A model generated the notes under the pieces. The model did not search any database. It had not been told where the DNA came from and worked only from the letters and a program-made list of their open reading frames with translations. A stretch of DNA of 64,000 bases. Origin: Methylacidiphilum kamchatkense Kam1. GTDB lineage: Bacteria; Verrucomicrobiota; Verrucomicrobiia; Methylacidiphilales; Methylacidiphilaceae. Location of the stretch: contig NZ_CP037899.1 of NCBI RefSeq assembly GCF_007475525.1, positions 992,001-1,056,000 on the forward strand. The letters are read 5' to 3'. The translations under genes and the position numbers were made by a program. Shown here piece by piece: positions 47,852 to 57,232 of the stretch; the first letter of the stretch is position 1, and every line of letters starts with the position of its first letter.

Positions 47852-48134
47852 CGGCTTTATGTAGCTTTTGTTGAATAGTTGTATGGCTACTGGCTCGATG
47901 AGCATAGAGAAAGGCTAATAATATCGAAAGAAAAAAGAAAGTGCCAGAAAGCCAAACCGTTATTTTAATGAGAATTGAAGAGGTGTGAGCTCCAAATAAA
48001 GTATCGGTGACAGAGCTACCGAATGCAGCACCTAATCCTTCCTGCTTACTTCTTTGCATCAAAATGACAAATACAAGAAAAATGCAGGTAATAACATAGA
48101 TAACCAGAAAAAAACCGATTAAAAAGTCATACAT
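47814..48134 (-). CDS. secG: Preprotein translocase subunit SecG
   Basis: 106 residues. It has two membrane segments (about 5-25 and 53-75) with the SecG core FVILMQRSKQEGLGAAFGSSVTDTLFGAHTSS between them. It assists SecYE in protein export. It starts six bases after tpiA; tpiA-secG linkage is common in many bacteria. Confidence 0.93.
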   Translation of the reverse strand: MYDFLIGFFLVIYVITCIFLVFVILMQRSKQEGLGAAFGSSVTDTLFGAHTSSILIKITVWLSGTFFFLSILLAFLYAHRASSHTTIQQKLHKADVEQHQTLPSKK

Positions 48135-48140
48135 ATTATT

Positions 48141-48914
48141 TTATAATTTCTTGTTCAATATTATCGAGGAAAATGAGAGAACGTCAAGGCTTGCCCCTCC
48201 TATAAGTAAGCCATCAATGTCAGGGCAAGCAAGAAGCTCTTGGGCATTATGCGGAGTGACACTTCCACCGTATTGGATCCGGATTTTTTGAGCAATTTGA
48301 TCAGAAAAGAGTTTTGTCAGCTGCTCCCGTATAAAAAAATGAACTTCTTGAGCTTGTTCTGAAGTAGCATTTTTGCCTGTTCCTATGGCCCAGATCGGCT
48401 CATAAGCAATGATACAATCAACAACCTGTTTTTCTTCTATAGCCATTAAATCTAACTCTAGTTGGGATCCTATTTTTTCTTTCCAAATGCCTCTTTGTCG
48501 TTCTTCAAGTGCTTCTCCGATACAGAGGATAGGATGCAGAGAGGCTGCTAAAGCGGCTTTAACCTTTTTGTTGATAAACTCGTCTGATTCTCCTAAATGA
48601 ATTCTTCTCTCTGAGTGTCCAACAATGACATAGTGGCAATAAAATTCCCTAAGCATCCAAGGAGAAATTTCTCCGGTATAAGGACCGTGAGAAGCCGGAT
48701 ATAAATTTTGGGCTCCAAGACGCACATGAGAAGAATGATCTAGTAGTTCACTAACGGCTTGAAGAGCCGTAAATGGAGGGCAGATCACTATATCAGCAGC
48801 CGAATAGTCGCCTAATTCCTTAAGAAGGGCATGGACAAAAGCTTTTGCTTCGGAAACAGTTTTATTCATTTTCCAGTTTCCGGCGATAATTTTTTTTCGG
48901 GTATTCATAGGCAT
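48141..48914 (-). CDS. tpiA: Triose-phosphate isomerase
   Basis: 257 residues. The N-terminal KIIAGNWKMNKT holds Asn and Lys of the active site, the catalytic His is in VIVGHSERR, and the catalytic Glu is in the signature AYEPIWAIGTGKNA. The phosphate loop is GLLIGGASL. It interconverts dihydroxyacetone phosphate and glyceraldehyde-3-phosphate. A second ATG two codons downstream (48908) is an equally good start. The gene lies 7 bases after pgk. Confidence 0.96.
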   Translation of the reverse strand: MPMNTRKKIIAGNWKMNKTVSEAKAFVHALLKELGDYSAADIVICPPFTALQAVSELLDHSSHVRLGAQNLYPASHGPYTGEISPWMLREFYCHYVIVGHSERRIHLGESDEFINKKVKAALAASLHPILCIGEALEERQRGIWKEKIGSQLELDLMAIEEKQVVDCIIAYEPIWAIGTGKNATSEQAQEVHFFIREQLTKLFSDQIAQKIRIQYGGSVTPHNAQELLACPDIDGLLIGGASLDVLSFSSIILNKKL

Positions 48915-48921
48915 TATTTGA

Positions 48922-50136
48922 TTATCTATCCGGAATAGATGCTATGCCCGGAAGTACTTTTCCTTTGAGAAAATCGAGTGTAGCTCCACCTCCTGTTGAT
49001 ATGAAACTTACTTTATTGGATAATCCACTTTGGTGCAATGCTTTGATCGAATCTCCACCTGCTACAATGCTAATAGCTGAAGGATTTTCAGAGATGCTTT
49101 TAGCTATCGAAAAAGTTCCTTTTTCACAACCAGGGATTTCAAAAACGCCCATAGGCCCGTTCCATAAAATGGTTTTTGCGCCTTTGATTTCCTGACCGTA
49201 AGACTGCATGGTTTGAAGTCCAATATCTACCCCAAGCCTTCCTTCAGGAATGTCAATCCCAGTAGTCCATTCGAGGGATTTGGCTATTTTTTGTTCGAAA
49301 TCGATCGATGTGGCGACAAGATGATCGATGGGGAGCAAAAACTTTAGATTTCTTTCATTTGCTTTTGCTAGGGCTTCAGTGGCCACAGAGATTTTATCAG
49401 GTTCTACAAGGGAATTGCCAACTTTGTGTCCTAGAGCTAGGAGAAAAGTGTAGGCCATTGCCCCGCCAATCAACAGGCTATCAGCTTTTTCTAAAAGGCG
49501 GTTGATAACCTCTATTTTGTCTGAAACTTTGGCTCCACCTAAGATAACAACAAAAGGTCTTCTTGGGGCTTCTAACTCTTGACCTAAGTATTTCAGTTCT
49601 TTTTCCATCAAAAATCCAATGGCTTTTTCTTTCACAAAATGACTGACGCCCTCAGTGGAGGAGTGGGCTCTATGAGCTGATCCAAAAGCATCATTAACAT
49701 AGACATCAATGAGAGAAGCAAGTGCTTTTGAAAATTCTGGATCATTTTTTTCTTCTTCAGGATGAAACCTTGTATTTTCTAAAAGCAGAATTTCTCCTTC
49801 GGCTAATTGTTCTTTTGCTTTATCTACCTCTGGCCCAATACAGTCGCCTACGAATTTGACAGGAACACCGAGTAATCTGCTTAAAAGAGGAGCAATAGGC
49901 GCAAGGCTTTCTTTTGGATTCTTTTTGCCTTTAGGTCGACCAAGATGGCTGATCAGTACAATCTTGGCTTTTTGATCTATTAAGTACTTTAGTGTTTCCA
50001 GTGTTTCAAGGATTCGTGTCTGATCGGTAATCACATAACTATTGGTGGCCTTGTCTAGTTCCAAGGGTACATTGTAATCGACTCTGACTAGAACTCTTTT
50101 GCCTTTTAAAGAAAGATCACGAATAGTGGTTTTCAC
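48922..50136 (-). CDS. pgk: Phosphoglycerate kinase
   Basis: 404 residues. The substrate-binding RVLVRVDYNVPLE, SHLGRPKG and HRAHSSTEGVSHFV are in the N-domain. The hinge and nucleotide site show VVILGGAKVSDKIEVI, WNGPMGVFE and the terminal SIVAGGDSIKAL...STGGGATLDFLKG. It forms ATP from 1,3-bisphosphoglycerate, or runs in reverse in the Calvin cycle used by verrucomicrobial methanotrophs. It is in the gap-pgk-tpiA operon order, 79 bases after gap. Confidence 0.96.
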   Translation of the reverse strand: MKTTIRDLSLKGKRVLVRVDYNVPLELDKATNSYVITDQTRILETLETLKYLIDQKAKIVLISHLGRPKGKKNPKESLAPIAPLLSRLLGVPVKFVGDCIGPEVDKAKEQLAEGEILLLENTRFHPEEEKNDPEFSKALASLIDVYVNDAFGSAHRAHSSTEGVSHFVKEKAIGFLMEKELKYLGQELEAPRRPFVVILGGAKVSDKIEVINRLLEKADSLLIGGAMAYTFLLALGHKVGNSLVEPDKISVATEALAKANERNLKFLLPIDHLVATSIDFEQKIAKSLEWTTGIDIPEGRLGVDIGLQTMQSYGQEIKGAKTILWNGPMGVFEIPGCEKGTFSIAKSISENPSAISIVAGGDSIKALHQSGLSNKVSFISTGGGATLDFLKGKVLPGIASIPDR

Positions 50137-50215
50137 AATAAATCCTTTCTTGATGGGTATAAGTACCCTCCTTTGATCGAAATCAAAGAGTTGTTTTTTT
50201 TTAAATAGTTAACGC

Positions 50216-51259
50216 TCAGATCCGACTTGCAATGTACTTAGCAAGATCAACGCAACGACAGGAATATCCCCATTCATTGTCATACCAGGCAATTAATTTG
50301 TAAAAGCGGCTATTTAAGGCAATTCCGGATCCTGCATCAAATATGCTGGAGTGTGAATCCTTCAAATAATCCCTGGAAACCACTTGTTCCTCCGTATATC
50401 CAAGAATACCTTCTAAATAACTTTCACTGGCCTTTTTCATTGCCCCACAAATTTCAGCATAATTTGTTTCTTTTGTAGTTCTCACCGTGAGGTCGACTAC
50501 AGAAACTGTCGGTGTTGGAACTCTAAAGGCCATTCCAGTCAGCTTTCCTTTAAGTTCAGGAATAACTAGTGTAGTGGCCTTGGCAGCTCCTGTCGTTGCG
50601 GGGATAATGTTGCCTTCTGCGGCCCTTCCACCCTTCCAATCTTTTTTCGAAGGACCATCTTGAAGTCTCTGGGAAGCCGTATAGCTATGGACGGTTGTCA
50701 TTAATCCTTCTTCTATACCAAACCCTTCTTTCAGGAGCACATGGACCAAAGGAGTCAGACAGTTAGTAGTGCAACTAGCATTGGAAATGATCGTATGCTT
50801 TCCCATATCGAGCTGTTCATGATTGACCCCCATGACCACGGTAATATCTGCTTCTTTTCCTGGAGCAGTAATGATAACCTTTTTAGCTCCAGATTTGATA
50901 TGACCAATGGCCTTGCTAGCTGCTGTAAATAAACCGGTCGATTCAAATACGATGTCCACACCTAATTCTTTCCAGGGCATCGCCGAAGGACCCTCTTTTA
51001 TGGAAAGACACTGAATGGTATGTCCATCGACCTCAAGTAAATCGTCCTCTTCTAAGCTGTCTTTTGATTTTGAGCTTTTGACCGGAAAAGGACTTCTTTC
51101 ATAGTTTGTGTCGTATTTTAGCAGATAAGCAAGGTTGTCTGCTGAGACTATATCATTGACTGCAACAACTTCTAACTCGTTTAAAAGCTTCTGCTCAGCA
51201 ATTGCCCTTAAAATCAGCCTTCCTATTCTCCCAAATCCATTGATTGCGACTTTCGGCAT
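50216..51259 (-). CDS. gap: Glyceraldehyde-3-phosphate dehydrogenase
   Basis: 347 residues. The Rossmann start is VAINGFGRIGRLILRA. The catalytic Cys163 is in the invariant SNASCTTNCLTPLVHVL, with the phosphate-binding MTTVHSYTASQRLQDGP and WYDNEWGYSCRCVDLA. A short charged insert after NYERSPFPV (about residues 61-76, SSKSKDSLEEDD) makes it roughly ten residues longer than usual. It is first in the glycolytic/Calvin run gap-pgk-tpiA-secG. The coenzyme preference was not determined. Confidence 0.96.
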   Translation of the reverse strand: MPKVAINGFGRIGRLILRAIAEQKLLNELEVVAVNDIVSADNLAYLLKYDTNYERSPFPVKSSKSKDSLEEDDLLEVDGHTIQCLSIKEGPSAMPWKELGVDIVFESTGLFTAASKAIGHIKSGAKKVIITAPGKEADITVVMGVNHEQLDMGKHTIISNASCTTNCLTPLVHVLLKEGFGIEEGLMTTVHSYTASQRLQDGPSKKDWKGGRAAEGNIIPATTGAAKATTLVIPELKGKLTGMAFRVPTPTVSVVDLTVRTTKETNYAEICGAMKKASESYLEGILGYTEEQVVSRDYLKDSHSSIFDAGSGIALNSRFYKLIAWYDNEWGYSCRCVDLAKYIASRI

Positions 51260-51434
51260 CGTATATCTCCTCCCTTTGTCTTAGTTGAAGACAAATTAAG
51301 TTTATATATACTATAAATAGTGAATTTCATCGTCAACGGAAAAAATTGAAACTGTTATTTTATCAGTTTTGACCAATAATGGCTAAACTACTTATACACT
51401 AGTGGATGAAGAATAAAGTTAAAAATTATTAAAT

Positions 51435-52514
51435 TTGATGAATTTCAATCGACTTGGGGGCATAGGAAGCAATAGGAGTATAATTTTTATATTTATTATT
51501 TTTGTTGTAGGATCGGTTTTTGGATTTAAAGCGATTTTGAAGCCAAAGAAGGAACATAGCATGCAATTATATTTTATCGATATTGATGGGAAGCTCGTTG
51601 GTCCAGTGTCTTCTCAAAGAATTCAGTTTGATGATGCCAAGTGGAGATATTTGTTGGGGGCAGAAGTTTTTCGCATTACAAGAAGAGCTGGAACGGAAGC
51701 TCCCTTTTGTGGAGACTTGCTCGATATACATCAAAAGGGAATTTATAAGTGTTCTTCTTGTGGACTTCCCTTGTTTTCTTCGGATTCCAAATTTCATTCT
51801 GGCACTGGCTGGCCAAGTTTTTTCTCTCCTGTTGCAAAGGAAAACATCGTGGAAAGAGTCGATCTATCCTTAGGCATGATTCGTACCGAAATTCTTTGTG
51901 CCCGCTGTGGAGCTCATCTTGGACATGTTTTTGAAGATGGACCTAAGCCAACTGGCCTTCGTTATTGTGTTAATTCCGCTTCGCTTGTTTTCACTCCACA
52001 GTCTTTTTATGACAAAGTTACCACTGACGGTAGGAAGCTTTCTCAAGCCGCATTTGCTGGAGGGTGTTTTTGGGGCATTCAAGATTCTTTCAAAAAAGTA
52101 GAAGGAGTAATCTGGGCGGTTGCGGGATATGCGGGAGGCACTGTGCCATTTCCAACGTATGAACAAGTGTGTACGGGAACGACCGGCCATGCCGAAACTG
52201 TTTATCTGCTGTATGATCCCACTATAGTTAGCTATAAGAAACTTTTGGAGCTGTTTTGGCAAATCCATGATCCAACAACGGCTGAAAGACAAGGACCTGA
52301 TGTTGGCCCGCAATACAGACCTATTGTTTTTTATTATAATGAAGAACAGCGACAAGAAGCCTTTCAATCCAAAGAAAATTTAGAAAAATCGAAATATTTT
52401 GGAAAGAAAATTGCTACAGCTATTCTCCCTGCTGCTCCTTTTTATCCCGCTGAAGAGTATCATCAAAACTATTTAGAAAAGCATCATTTAAGCAATGCTT
52501 GTCATAGGAGATAA
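51435..52514 (+). CDS. msrBA: Bifunctional peptide methionine sulfoxide reductase, MsrB-MsrA fusion
   Basis: 359 residues. An N-terminal hydrophobic segment (about 15-33) suggests membrane anchoring with the enzyme domains in the periplasm. The MsrB domain (about 65-190) has the zinc cysteines 106, 109, 155 and 158 and the catalytic Cys178 in LRYCVNSASL. The MsrA domain (about 204-355) has the catalytic Cys211 in AGGCFWG and the TGHAET and PTTAERQGPDVGPQYRP motifs. It would repair methionine sulfoxides of both stereoisomers in envelope proteins. It is divergent from gap and followed 8 bases later by the 224-residue secreted protein. Confidence 0.9.
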   Translation: MMNFNRLGGIGSNRSIIFIFIIFVVGSVFGFKAILKPKKEHSMQLYFIDIDGKLVGPVSSQRIQFDDAKWRYLLGAEVFRITRRAGTEAPFCGDLLDIHQKGIYKCSSCGLPLFSSDSKFHSGTGWPSFFSPVAKENIVERVDLSLGMIRTEILCARCGAHLGHVFEDGPKPTGLRYCVNSASLVFTPQSFYDKVTTDGRKLSQAAFAGGCFWGIQDSFKKVEGVIWAVAGYAGGTVPFPTYEQVCTGTTGHAETVYLLYDPTIVSYKKLLELFWQIHDPTTAERQGPDVGPQYRPIVFYYNEEQRQEAFQSKENLEKSKYFGKKIATAILPAAPFYPAEEYHQNYLEKHHLSNACHRR

Positions 52515-52522
52515 ATGGGAAA

Positions 52523-53197
52523 ATGGTGGCATATTATCACAAAATGGCTAAACCCTTATTGGCCTTTTACTATTGGTTCACAGTATTTTTTTTTCTTGTT
52601 CCTGATTTAGAAGCCGTGGAAAACAAATCAGTTGAATACCTTAAAGCACCTTTTGAATTTGATCCTAAAATATGGCATTACCTTTTCGATGACAAGCCAG
52701 TGATTCTTTTGCAAAAGCATAAATCAAAAAACGGTTCGCTCTATTATATTCTAGAAAAAATAGAAACACCTGACCAAACCCATATAGGAACTACCTATTA
52801 TATCCAATCTGTTCATGGAAAGGTTTATCTCCTATACGAAGATAGGAATTCGGAATCGCCCATTCCTCCTTTGACAAATATGGGCATACCATGGGAGATC
52901 GCTGTTGAGATCGAAAAGATCAACTTAATGCATAAAATAAACTCTATAGGATTAAAAAATACTTCCAAGTGGGTGGTTGAGAGTATTACCAAACATAGAA
53001 ATATTTATTTCTATACTCCAGAATTTATTGAGGCAGCTAAGAGACTGAAGATTCTTCCCAAAAATTATAAATTGCCTCCTTTGTTGCCAAAAGATGAGGC
53101 TGAGCTGGAAAAATATTTATCGACAAAGATTACTCCTACCCTCATTGATGAGCAGTTGGTTGGAGAAAGTGCTCCCACAAATTCATTGAATAGATAG
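52523..53197 (+). CDS. Predicted secreted protein of unknown function
   Basis: 224 residues, not recognised. A hydrophobic segment at residues 12-28 (LLAFYYWFTVFFFLVPDLEA) looks like a signal peptide. The mature part is rich in aromatic and charged residues (for example DPKIWHYLFDDKPVILLQKHK), with no cysteines or enzyme motif apparent. The start 8 bases after msrBA suggests co-transcription, so it may be an envelope protein made with the repair enzyme. Confidence 0.65.
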   Translation: MVAYYHKMAKPLLAFYYWFTVFFFLVPDLEAVENKSVEYLKAPFEFDPKIWHYLFDDKPVILLQKHKSKNGSLYYILEKIETPDQTHIGTTYYIQSVHGKVYLLYEDRNSESPIPPLTNMGIPWEIAVEIEKINLMHKINSIGLKNTSKWVVESITKHRNIYFYTPEFIEAAKRLKILPKNYKLPPLLPKDEAELEKYLSTKITPTLIDEQLVGESAPTNSLNR

Positions 53198-53229
53198 GCA
53201 GAGAGGTATTGCAGGGATTTTTTTTGAGT

Positions 53230-53544
53230 CTATGTTAATTCCTTTTTCCACCAACGTAAATATGGAGGAAAAACTTGAGATGGTTCAAAACTTATAATTT
53301 CTGGACATTCATAGCTGTGGTTTTCCTTAATGAACTGCATCAACTCTTCCCACTTTTCTTCTGAAGATTTGGCAATAAGCATAGCCTCTTGTGTTTCTTC
53401 CTGTTTGTTTTCCCACCAATAGAACGAATAAACGAGAGGGATAATATTGACACAACTAGCAAGTCGTTTTTTAACAATAAGTTTTGCCAATCTTTCTCCT
53501 TCTTCTTTATCTGAACAGCTCATCAAAACGACACGCGGCTTCAT
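53230..53544 (-). CDS. cutA: Divalent-cation tolerance protein CutA
   Basis: 104 residues of the trimeric ferredoxin-like CutA family. LAKLIVKKRLASCVNIIPLVYSFYWWENKQEETQEAMLIAKSSEEKWEELMQFIKENHSYECPEII (abridged) contains the conserved ASCVNI, YWWE and HSYECPE motifs. The biochemical role is unsettled; copper tolerance is the historic association. A monocistronic gene, convergent with the 224-residue protein. Confidence 0.93.
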   Translation of the reverse strand: MKPRVVLMSCSDKEEGERLAKLIVKKRLASCVNIIPLVYSFYWWENKQEETQEAMLIAKSSEEKWEELMQFIKENHSYECPEIISFEPSQVFPPYLRWWKKELT

Positions 53545-54126
53545 GATTCTATTTATAAAATGAATCTTCTCTGAATTCTATTTTTTAATAAACAGAAAAG
53601 AGCTGAACAATGCTTATCACCAAGCGAAAGGTTTCAAGAAAAAAAATGTGTAGCCGAGCTTTTTCTCTCTACACTCGTAACGCTCCTTTTACAATGCCAG
53701 CGCTTCGTTGAACACGAAAAACCACAAGCCGGCAAAGCGGCGCATTTGCAGCTCTTGATGGCCATTGGGCATCTATTCGTTTTGGAAAGCTTGAATGCGT
53801 TAAATGTTTCAAAGCATATCTGATCAAGATGGGGGCAAGGATAATCACGCCCATCTGTTGGTAGAATACCCGGCCAAGGTCGCCCTCTCCATTTTCCTAA
53901 CAGCCTTAAAGGCGTGTCCAACTGTTTGCTGCGCAACGATCTTCTAGGCCTTCAGAAACGCTATTGCAGAGGCCTTCTGTAGTCGCTGCCTACTGCGTCT
54001 CAAGCTACGATCGTGCGCCAATAGCAGACACCACACTGAAACGAAAGACAGGGAAGGCTTCGTCCCCCTCCCGCGTTATCCTTCCCCACCATGAACGTCA
54101 AGGCTTGTCGTTCTCCAAGTAAAAGA
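53545..54126. other. Decayed 580-base gap carrying a transposase remnant
   Basis: More GC-rich than its flanks and free of intact genes. The left part (53621-53773) is a dead tnpB fragment, listed separately. The rest (53780-54120) contains only interrupted frames, likely further remains of the same or another element. Confidence 0.5.
53621..53773 (-). pseudogene. Remnant of an IS605/IS1341-type TnpB N-terminus
   Basis: The minus-strand translation reads PNGHQELQMRRFAG, then LWFFVFNEALAL, a stop where Gln is expected, and KERYECREKKLGYT. This follows the TnpB N-terminal pattern (YPNxEQ..QMRRFAGxxRFVFNxALALQKERYExGEKKLGY). The reading is lost within 50 codons on both sides and no catalytic RuvC residues remain. 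It marks a past insertion between cutA and mnmA. Confidence 0.65.
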
Positions 54127-55233
54127 TCAATCCTTAGGTGGATCCCTTTCTATCCATCCGCCTCCAAGCACGGTATCTCCCTCGTAACAAACGGCTGCTT
54201 GTCCTGGAGAAATTCCAAATTGTGGGGATTCAAAATCTACTCTGAATCGACCATTTTCCAAAAGCGTGATAAAAGCAGGAACCTCCGGATAATTATATCT
54301 TAGTTTTACTGTAACTTTTCGGGTAGTTTGAATTTCTTTTTCAATCCAATGGGCTCCCGCCACATAACAATGAGTTTTAAGTAGACTTTGCCAGCTTCCA
54401 ACTTTAACTGCTTTTGATAAAGGATCGATATCAACCACATAGAGTGGACGGCCTTGGCCACCTGGAAGCCCTTTTCTTTGGCCTACAGTATAGCGTTCAA
54501 TGCCTTGATGGACACCAATCACCCTTCCTGTTTCATCTAAAATTGGGCCGGCATTCGATTCTTTGGGATCTATTTTTTCTTCGATAAAATCTTTGTAATT
54601 TTTTCCAGCTACAAAGCATATGTCTCTACTTTCTTCCTTGTTCCATACAGAAAGACCGGCTTCTTTTGCAATAGCCCTTACTTCTTTCTTTTCTAGATAG
54701 CCTAATGGAGTAAGCATTCTCGAAAGCTGGATAGGAGAAAGAGAAAAAAGAAAATAGGATTGGTCTCTTGTTTTGTCCTTTGCTTTTTTTAACCTAGGAG
54801 AAGTAGTATCCTGATGCTCCACAACCGCATAATGACCTGTTGCAATATATTCTGCTCCCCAAGACCTGACTTTAGACCAGAGCCTCCCAAATTTTACTTT
54901 TTCGTTACATTTCACACAAGGATTAGGAGTCCTTCCTTGTCTATATTCGTCTAAAAAATAATGAATAACCTCTTTTTCGAAAAAATCTGCCTCATCAATT
55001 GTATAATGAGGAATACCAATTTGAGCGGCCAAGTTTCTAGCATCATTGATTGCTTCCGGTCCACAACATTTCTCTAATGAACGGCTCATACAGGAATCTG
55101 TCCATATCTTGAGAGTGATTCCTATAACATCGAATCCTTCTTTTTTTAAAAGCAAAGCAGCCACAGTAGAATCAACCCCTCCGCTCATGCCAACGACTAC
55201 TCGACAGCGCTTCTTAGGAAAAAGAATGTTCAT
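54127..55233 (-). CDS. mnmA: tRNA-specific 2-thiouridylase MnmA
   Basis: 368 residues. The PP-loop is VVGMSGGVDSTVAALLL (residues 12-28). The catalytic cysteine pair lies in TPNPCVKCNEKVKFG and SRDICFVAGKNYKDF, and RGLPGGQGRPLYV is typical (here KGLPGGQGRPLYV). It thiolates U34 of tRNAs for Lys, Glu and Gln. It ends 67 bases after clpX on the same strand and may be read with the tig-clpP-clpX operon. Confidence 0.95.
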   Translation of the reverse strand: MNILFPKKRCRVVVGMSGGVDSTVAALLLKKEGFDVIGITLKIWTDSCMSRSLEKCCGPEAINDARNLAAQIGIPHYTIDEADFFEKEVIHYFLDEYRQGRTPNPCVKCNEKVKFGRLWSKVRSWGAEYIATGHYAVVEHQDTTSPRLKKAKDKTRDQSYFLFSLSPIQLSRMLTPLGYLEKKEVRAIAKEAGLSVWNKEESRDICFVAGKNYKDFIEEKIDPKESNAGPILDETGRVIGVHQGIERYTVGQRKGLPGGQGRPLYVVDIDPLSKAVKVGSWQSLLKTHCYVAGAHWIEKEIQTTRKVTVKLRYNYPEVPAFITLLENGRFRVDFESPQFGISPGQAAVCYEGDTVLGGGWIERDPPKD

Positions 55234-55300
55234 GGGTCCAAATAAAAATAAAATTTATCTACCTGAGAAGTCTCTTCTCGAGAAAAGGCAAAACTTCTTT

Positions 55301-56563
55301 TTAGGCGGCTTCTTTTTCCTGTCTTCGTTTCAAAATTGGGGTTTTTTTTCCTTCAGCTACTAGACGCGAAATAATAACTTCTTCAATATCTGTTCTAGAA
55401 GGAAGCTCAAACATGATATCTAGCATGATTTTTTCAATCATGTTCTTTAAAGCACGGGCACCCGTTTTTTTCTTTTTTGCTTCTTGAGCAAAAAACCTAA
55501 TGGCTTCCTTTGCAAAGGTCAGCTTGATATGGTCCAAGGCAAAAAGTTTTACATACTGCTTTATTATCGCGTTTTTAGGTTCGGTCAAGATCCTAACCAG
55601 TTCATCTTCAGTTAGTTCAGAAAGGGTAGCAATCACTGGAAATCTGCCCACAAATTCGGGGATCATGCCATAGGAGATGAGGTCTTCAGGTTCGACTTCA
55701 AGTTGTCCATTCGATTGGGAATCTTCTGTTTGTAAAGCATGTTGGAAACCAAGCACCTGTTTGCCCCGTCTTCGGGCAACTATTTTGTCCAAACCAATGA
55801 AGGCGCCACCACAAATAAAAAGAATGTTCTCGGTATTGATTCGAATAAACTCTTGATGAGGATGCTTGCGTCCTCCTTGAGGAGGAACATTGCAAATAGT
55901 CCCTTCAAGCATTTTAAGAAGAGCTTGTTGGACACCTTCTCCTGAAACATCTCTTGTAATCGATGGGCTGTCAGATTTTCTAGATATTTTGTCTATCTCG
56001 TCAATATAAACGATACCCATTTCTGCTTTTTTAACATCAAAATTAGCGTTTTGAAGCAGTCTTAAAAGAATGCTTTCCACATCTTCTCCTACATAACCTG
56101 CCTCTGTGAGGGAAGTGGCATCGGCTATACAGAAGGGGACATCAAGAAGTCGAGCAAAGGTTTTAGCAAGGAGTGTTTTACCAGAACCTGTGGGGCCAAC
56201 AAGGAGAATATTAGTTTTTTCAATTTCGACATCTTTTATTTGATTCAGAGAAGAAAGATCAGTCAATTCACCACTGAATATTCTTTTGTAATGATTGTGA
56301 ACAGCCACGGAAAGAATTTTTTTTGCAGTGGTTTGACCTATGACATAGTCTTCGAGTCGAGCAAAGATTTCAGTAGGCTTTGGAATTTTTGGCTTAACTT
56401 GATTTTTAGCTGGCTCTTCGCGAAGTTCCCTTTCAAGAATACTATGGCAAACCTCAACACAAGCATCACAGATATATACCCCTGGTCCAGAAATCAGCTT
56501 ACGCACTTCTGCTTGGGTTCTCCCGCAGAAAGAGCACATAGTTATATGCACTGATCTTGCCAT
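55301..56563 (-). CDS. clpX: ATP-dependent Clp protease ATP-binding subunit ClpX
   Basis: 420 residues. The N-terminal zinc-binding domain has Cys10, Cys13, Cys32 and Cys35. The AAA+ domain shows Walker A GPTGSGKT, Walker [11 protein letters not shown], the pore loop GYVGED and [11 protein letters not shown], the ClpX IGF-loop neighbourhood. It unfolds tagged proteins and feeds them to ClpP. It is the last of the tig-clpP-clpX operon, 9 bases after clpP. Confidence 0.96.
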   Translation of the reverse strand: MARSVHITMCSFCGRTQAEVRKLISGPGVYICDACVEVCHSILERELREEPAKNQVKPKIPKPTEIFARLEDYVIGQTTAKKILSVAVHNHYKRIFSGELTDLSSLNQIKDVEIEKTNILLVGPTGSGKTLLAKTFARLLDVPFCIADATSLTEAGYVGEDVESILLRLLQNANFDVKKAEMGIVYIDEIDKISRKSDSPSITRDVSGEGVQQALLKMLEGTICNVPPQGGRKHPHQEFIRINTENILFICGGAFIGLDKIVARRRGKQVLGFQHALQTEDSQSNGQLEVEPEDLISYGMIPEFVGRFPVIATLSELTEDELVRILTEPKNAIIKQYVKLFALDHIKLTFAKEAIRFFAQEAKKKKTGARALKNMIEKIMLDIMFELPSRTDIEEVIISRLVAEGKKTPILKRRQEKEAA

Positions 56564-56572
56564 GACTATACT

Positions 56573-57232
56573 CTATTTCCCATCTCCCATTATAATTTGT
56601 GGTTGGGGGACTGGTCTAATACTGACTCTGGTTTTGACCACCTCATCAATGAGCCCATAGGCTTTTGCATCTTCAGCGGACATAAAAAAGTCTCGATCCG
56701 TGTCTTTTTCCAATCGTTCAATGGGCTGTTTAGTATGATACGATAGGATTTCGTTCAACAACCTTTTGGTTCTTAATATTTCTTGAGCTTGAATGCTGAT
56801 GTCGGAGGCTTGGCCCTGTGCTCCACCAAGAGGCTGATGGATCATAATACGGGCGTTGGGTAGAGCAAACCGTTTGCCTCTTGTTCCGGCAGCAAGTAAC
56901 ACGGCTGCCATACTTGCAGCCTGACCGATACAATAAGTATTAACGTCGCAACTTAAAAATTGCATTGTATCATAAATGGCCATACCCGCTGTCACGTACC
57001 CTCCAGGAGAATGGATATATAGGCTAATGTCCTTTTTTGGATCTTCCATTTGAAGAAAAAGGAGCTGGGCAATGACCAAATTGGCAATGTTGTCATCGAT
57101 CGGTGTGCCAATAAATACAATTCTATCCTTAAGCAACCTAGAAAATATATCGTAGCCTCTTTCCCCACGGCCAGTTTGTTCCACAACCATGGGAATGACT
57201 TGGGAAATAATAGGATTAGTCATAATTTTCAA
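56573..57232 (-). CDS. clpP: ATP-dependent Clp protease proteolytic subunit
   Basis: 219 residues. The catalytic serine is Ser107 in GQAASMAAV, the histidine is His132 in [11 protein letters not shown], and [20 protein letters not shown] supplies the Asp and C-terminal helix. It forms the proteolytic tetradecamer with ClpX. Its start overlaps the stop of tig by four bases, a sign of translational coupling. The start at 57232 (MKIMTNP) could move to the internal ATG three codons later. Confidence 0.96.
   Translation of the reverse strand: MKIMTNPIISQVIPMVVEQTGRGERGYDIFSRLLKDRIVFIGTPIDDNIANLVIAQLLFLQMEDPKKDISLYIHSPGGYVTAGMAIYDTMQFLSCDVNTYCIGQAASMAAVLLAAGTRGKRFALPNARIMIHQPLGGAQGQASDISIQAQEILRTKRLLNEILSYHTKQPIERLEKDTDRDFFMSAEDAKAYGLIDEVVKTRVSIRPVPQPQIIMGDGK

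Noticed and set aside
47852-47905. Longer start for the oligopeptide-binding lipoprotein
   Set aside because: It would extend further into secG and move the lipobox too far from the N-terminus. The ATG at 47851 gives a normal lipoprotein signal.
53634-53936. 100-codon minus-strand frame in the cutA-mnmA gap
   Set aside because: It runs out of frame with the recognisable TnpB remnant and has no motif of its own.
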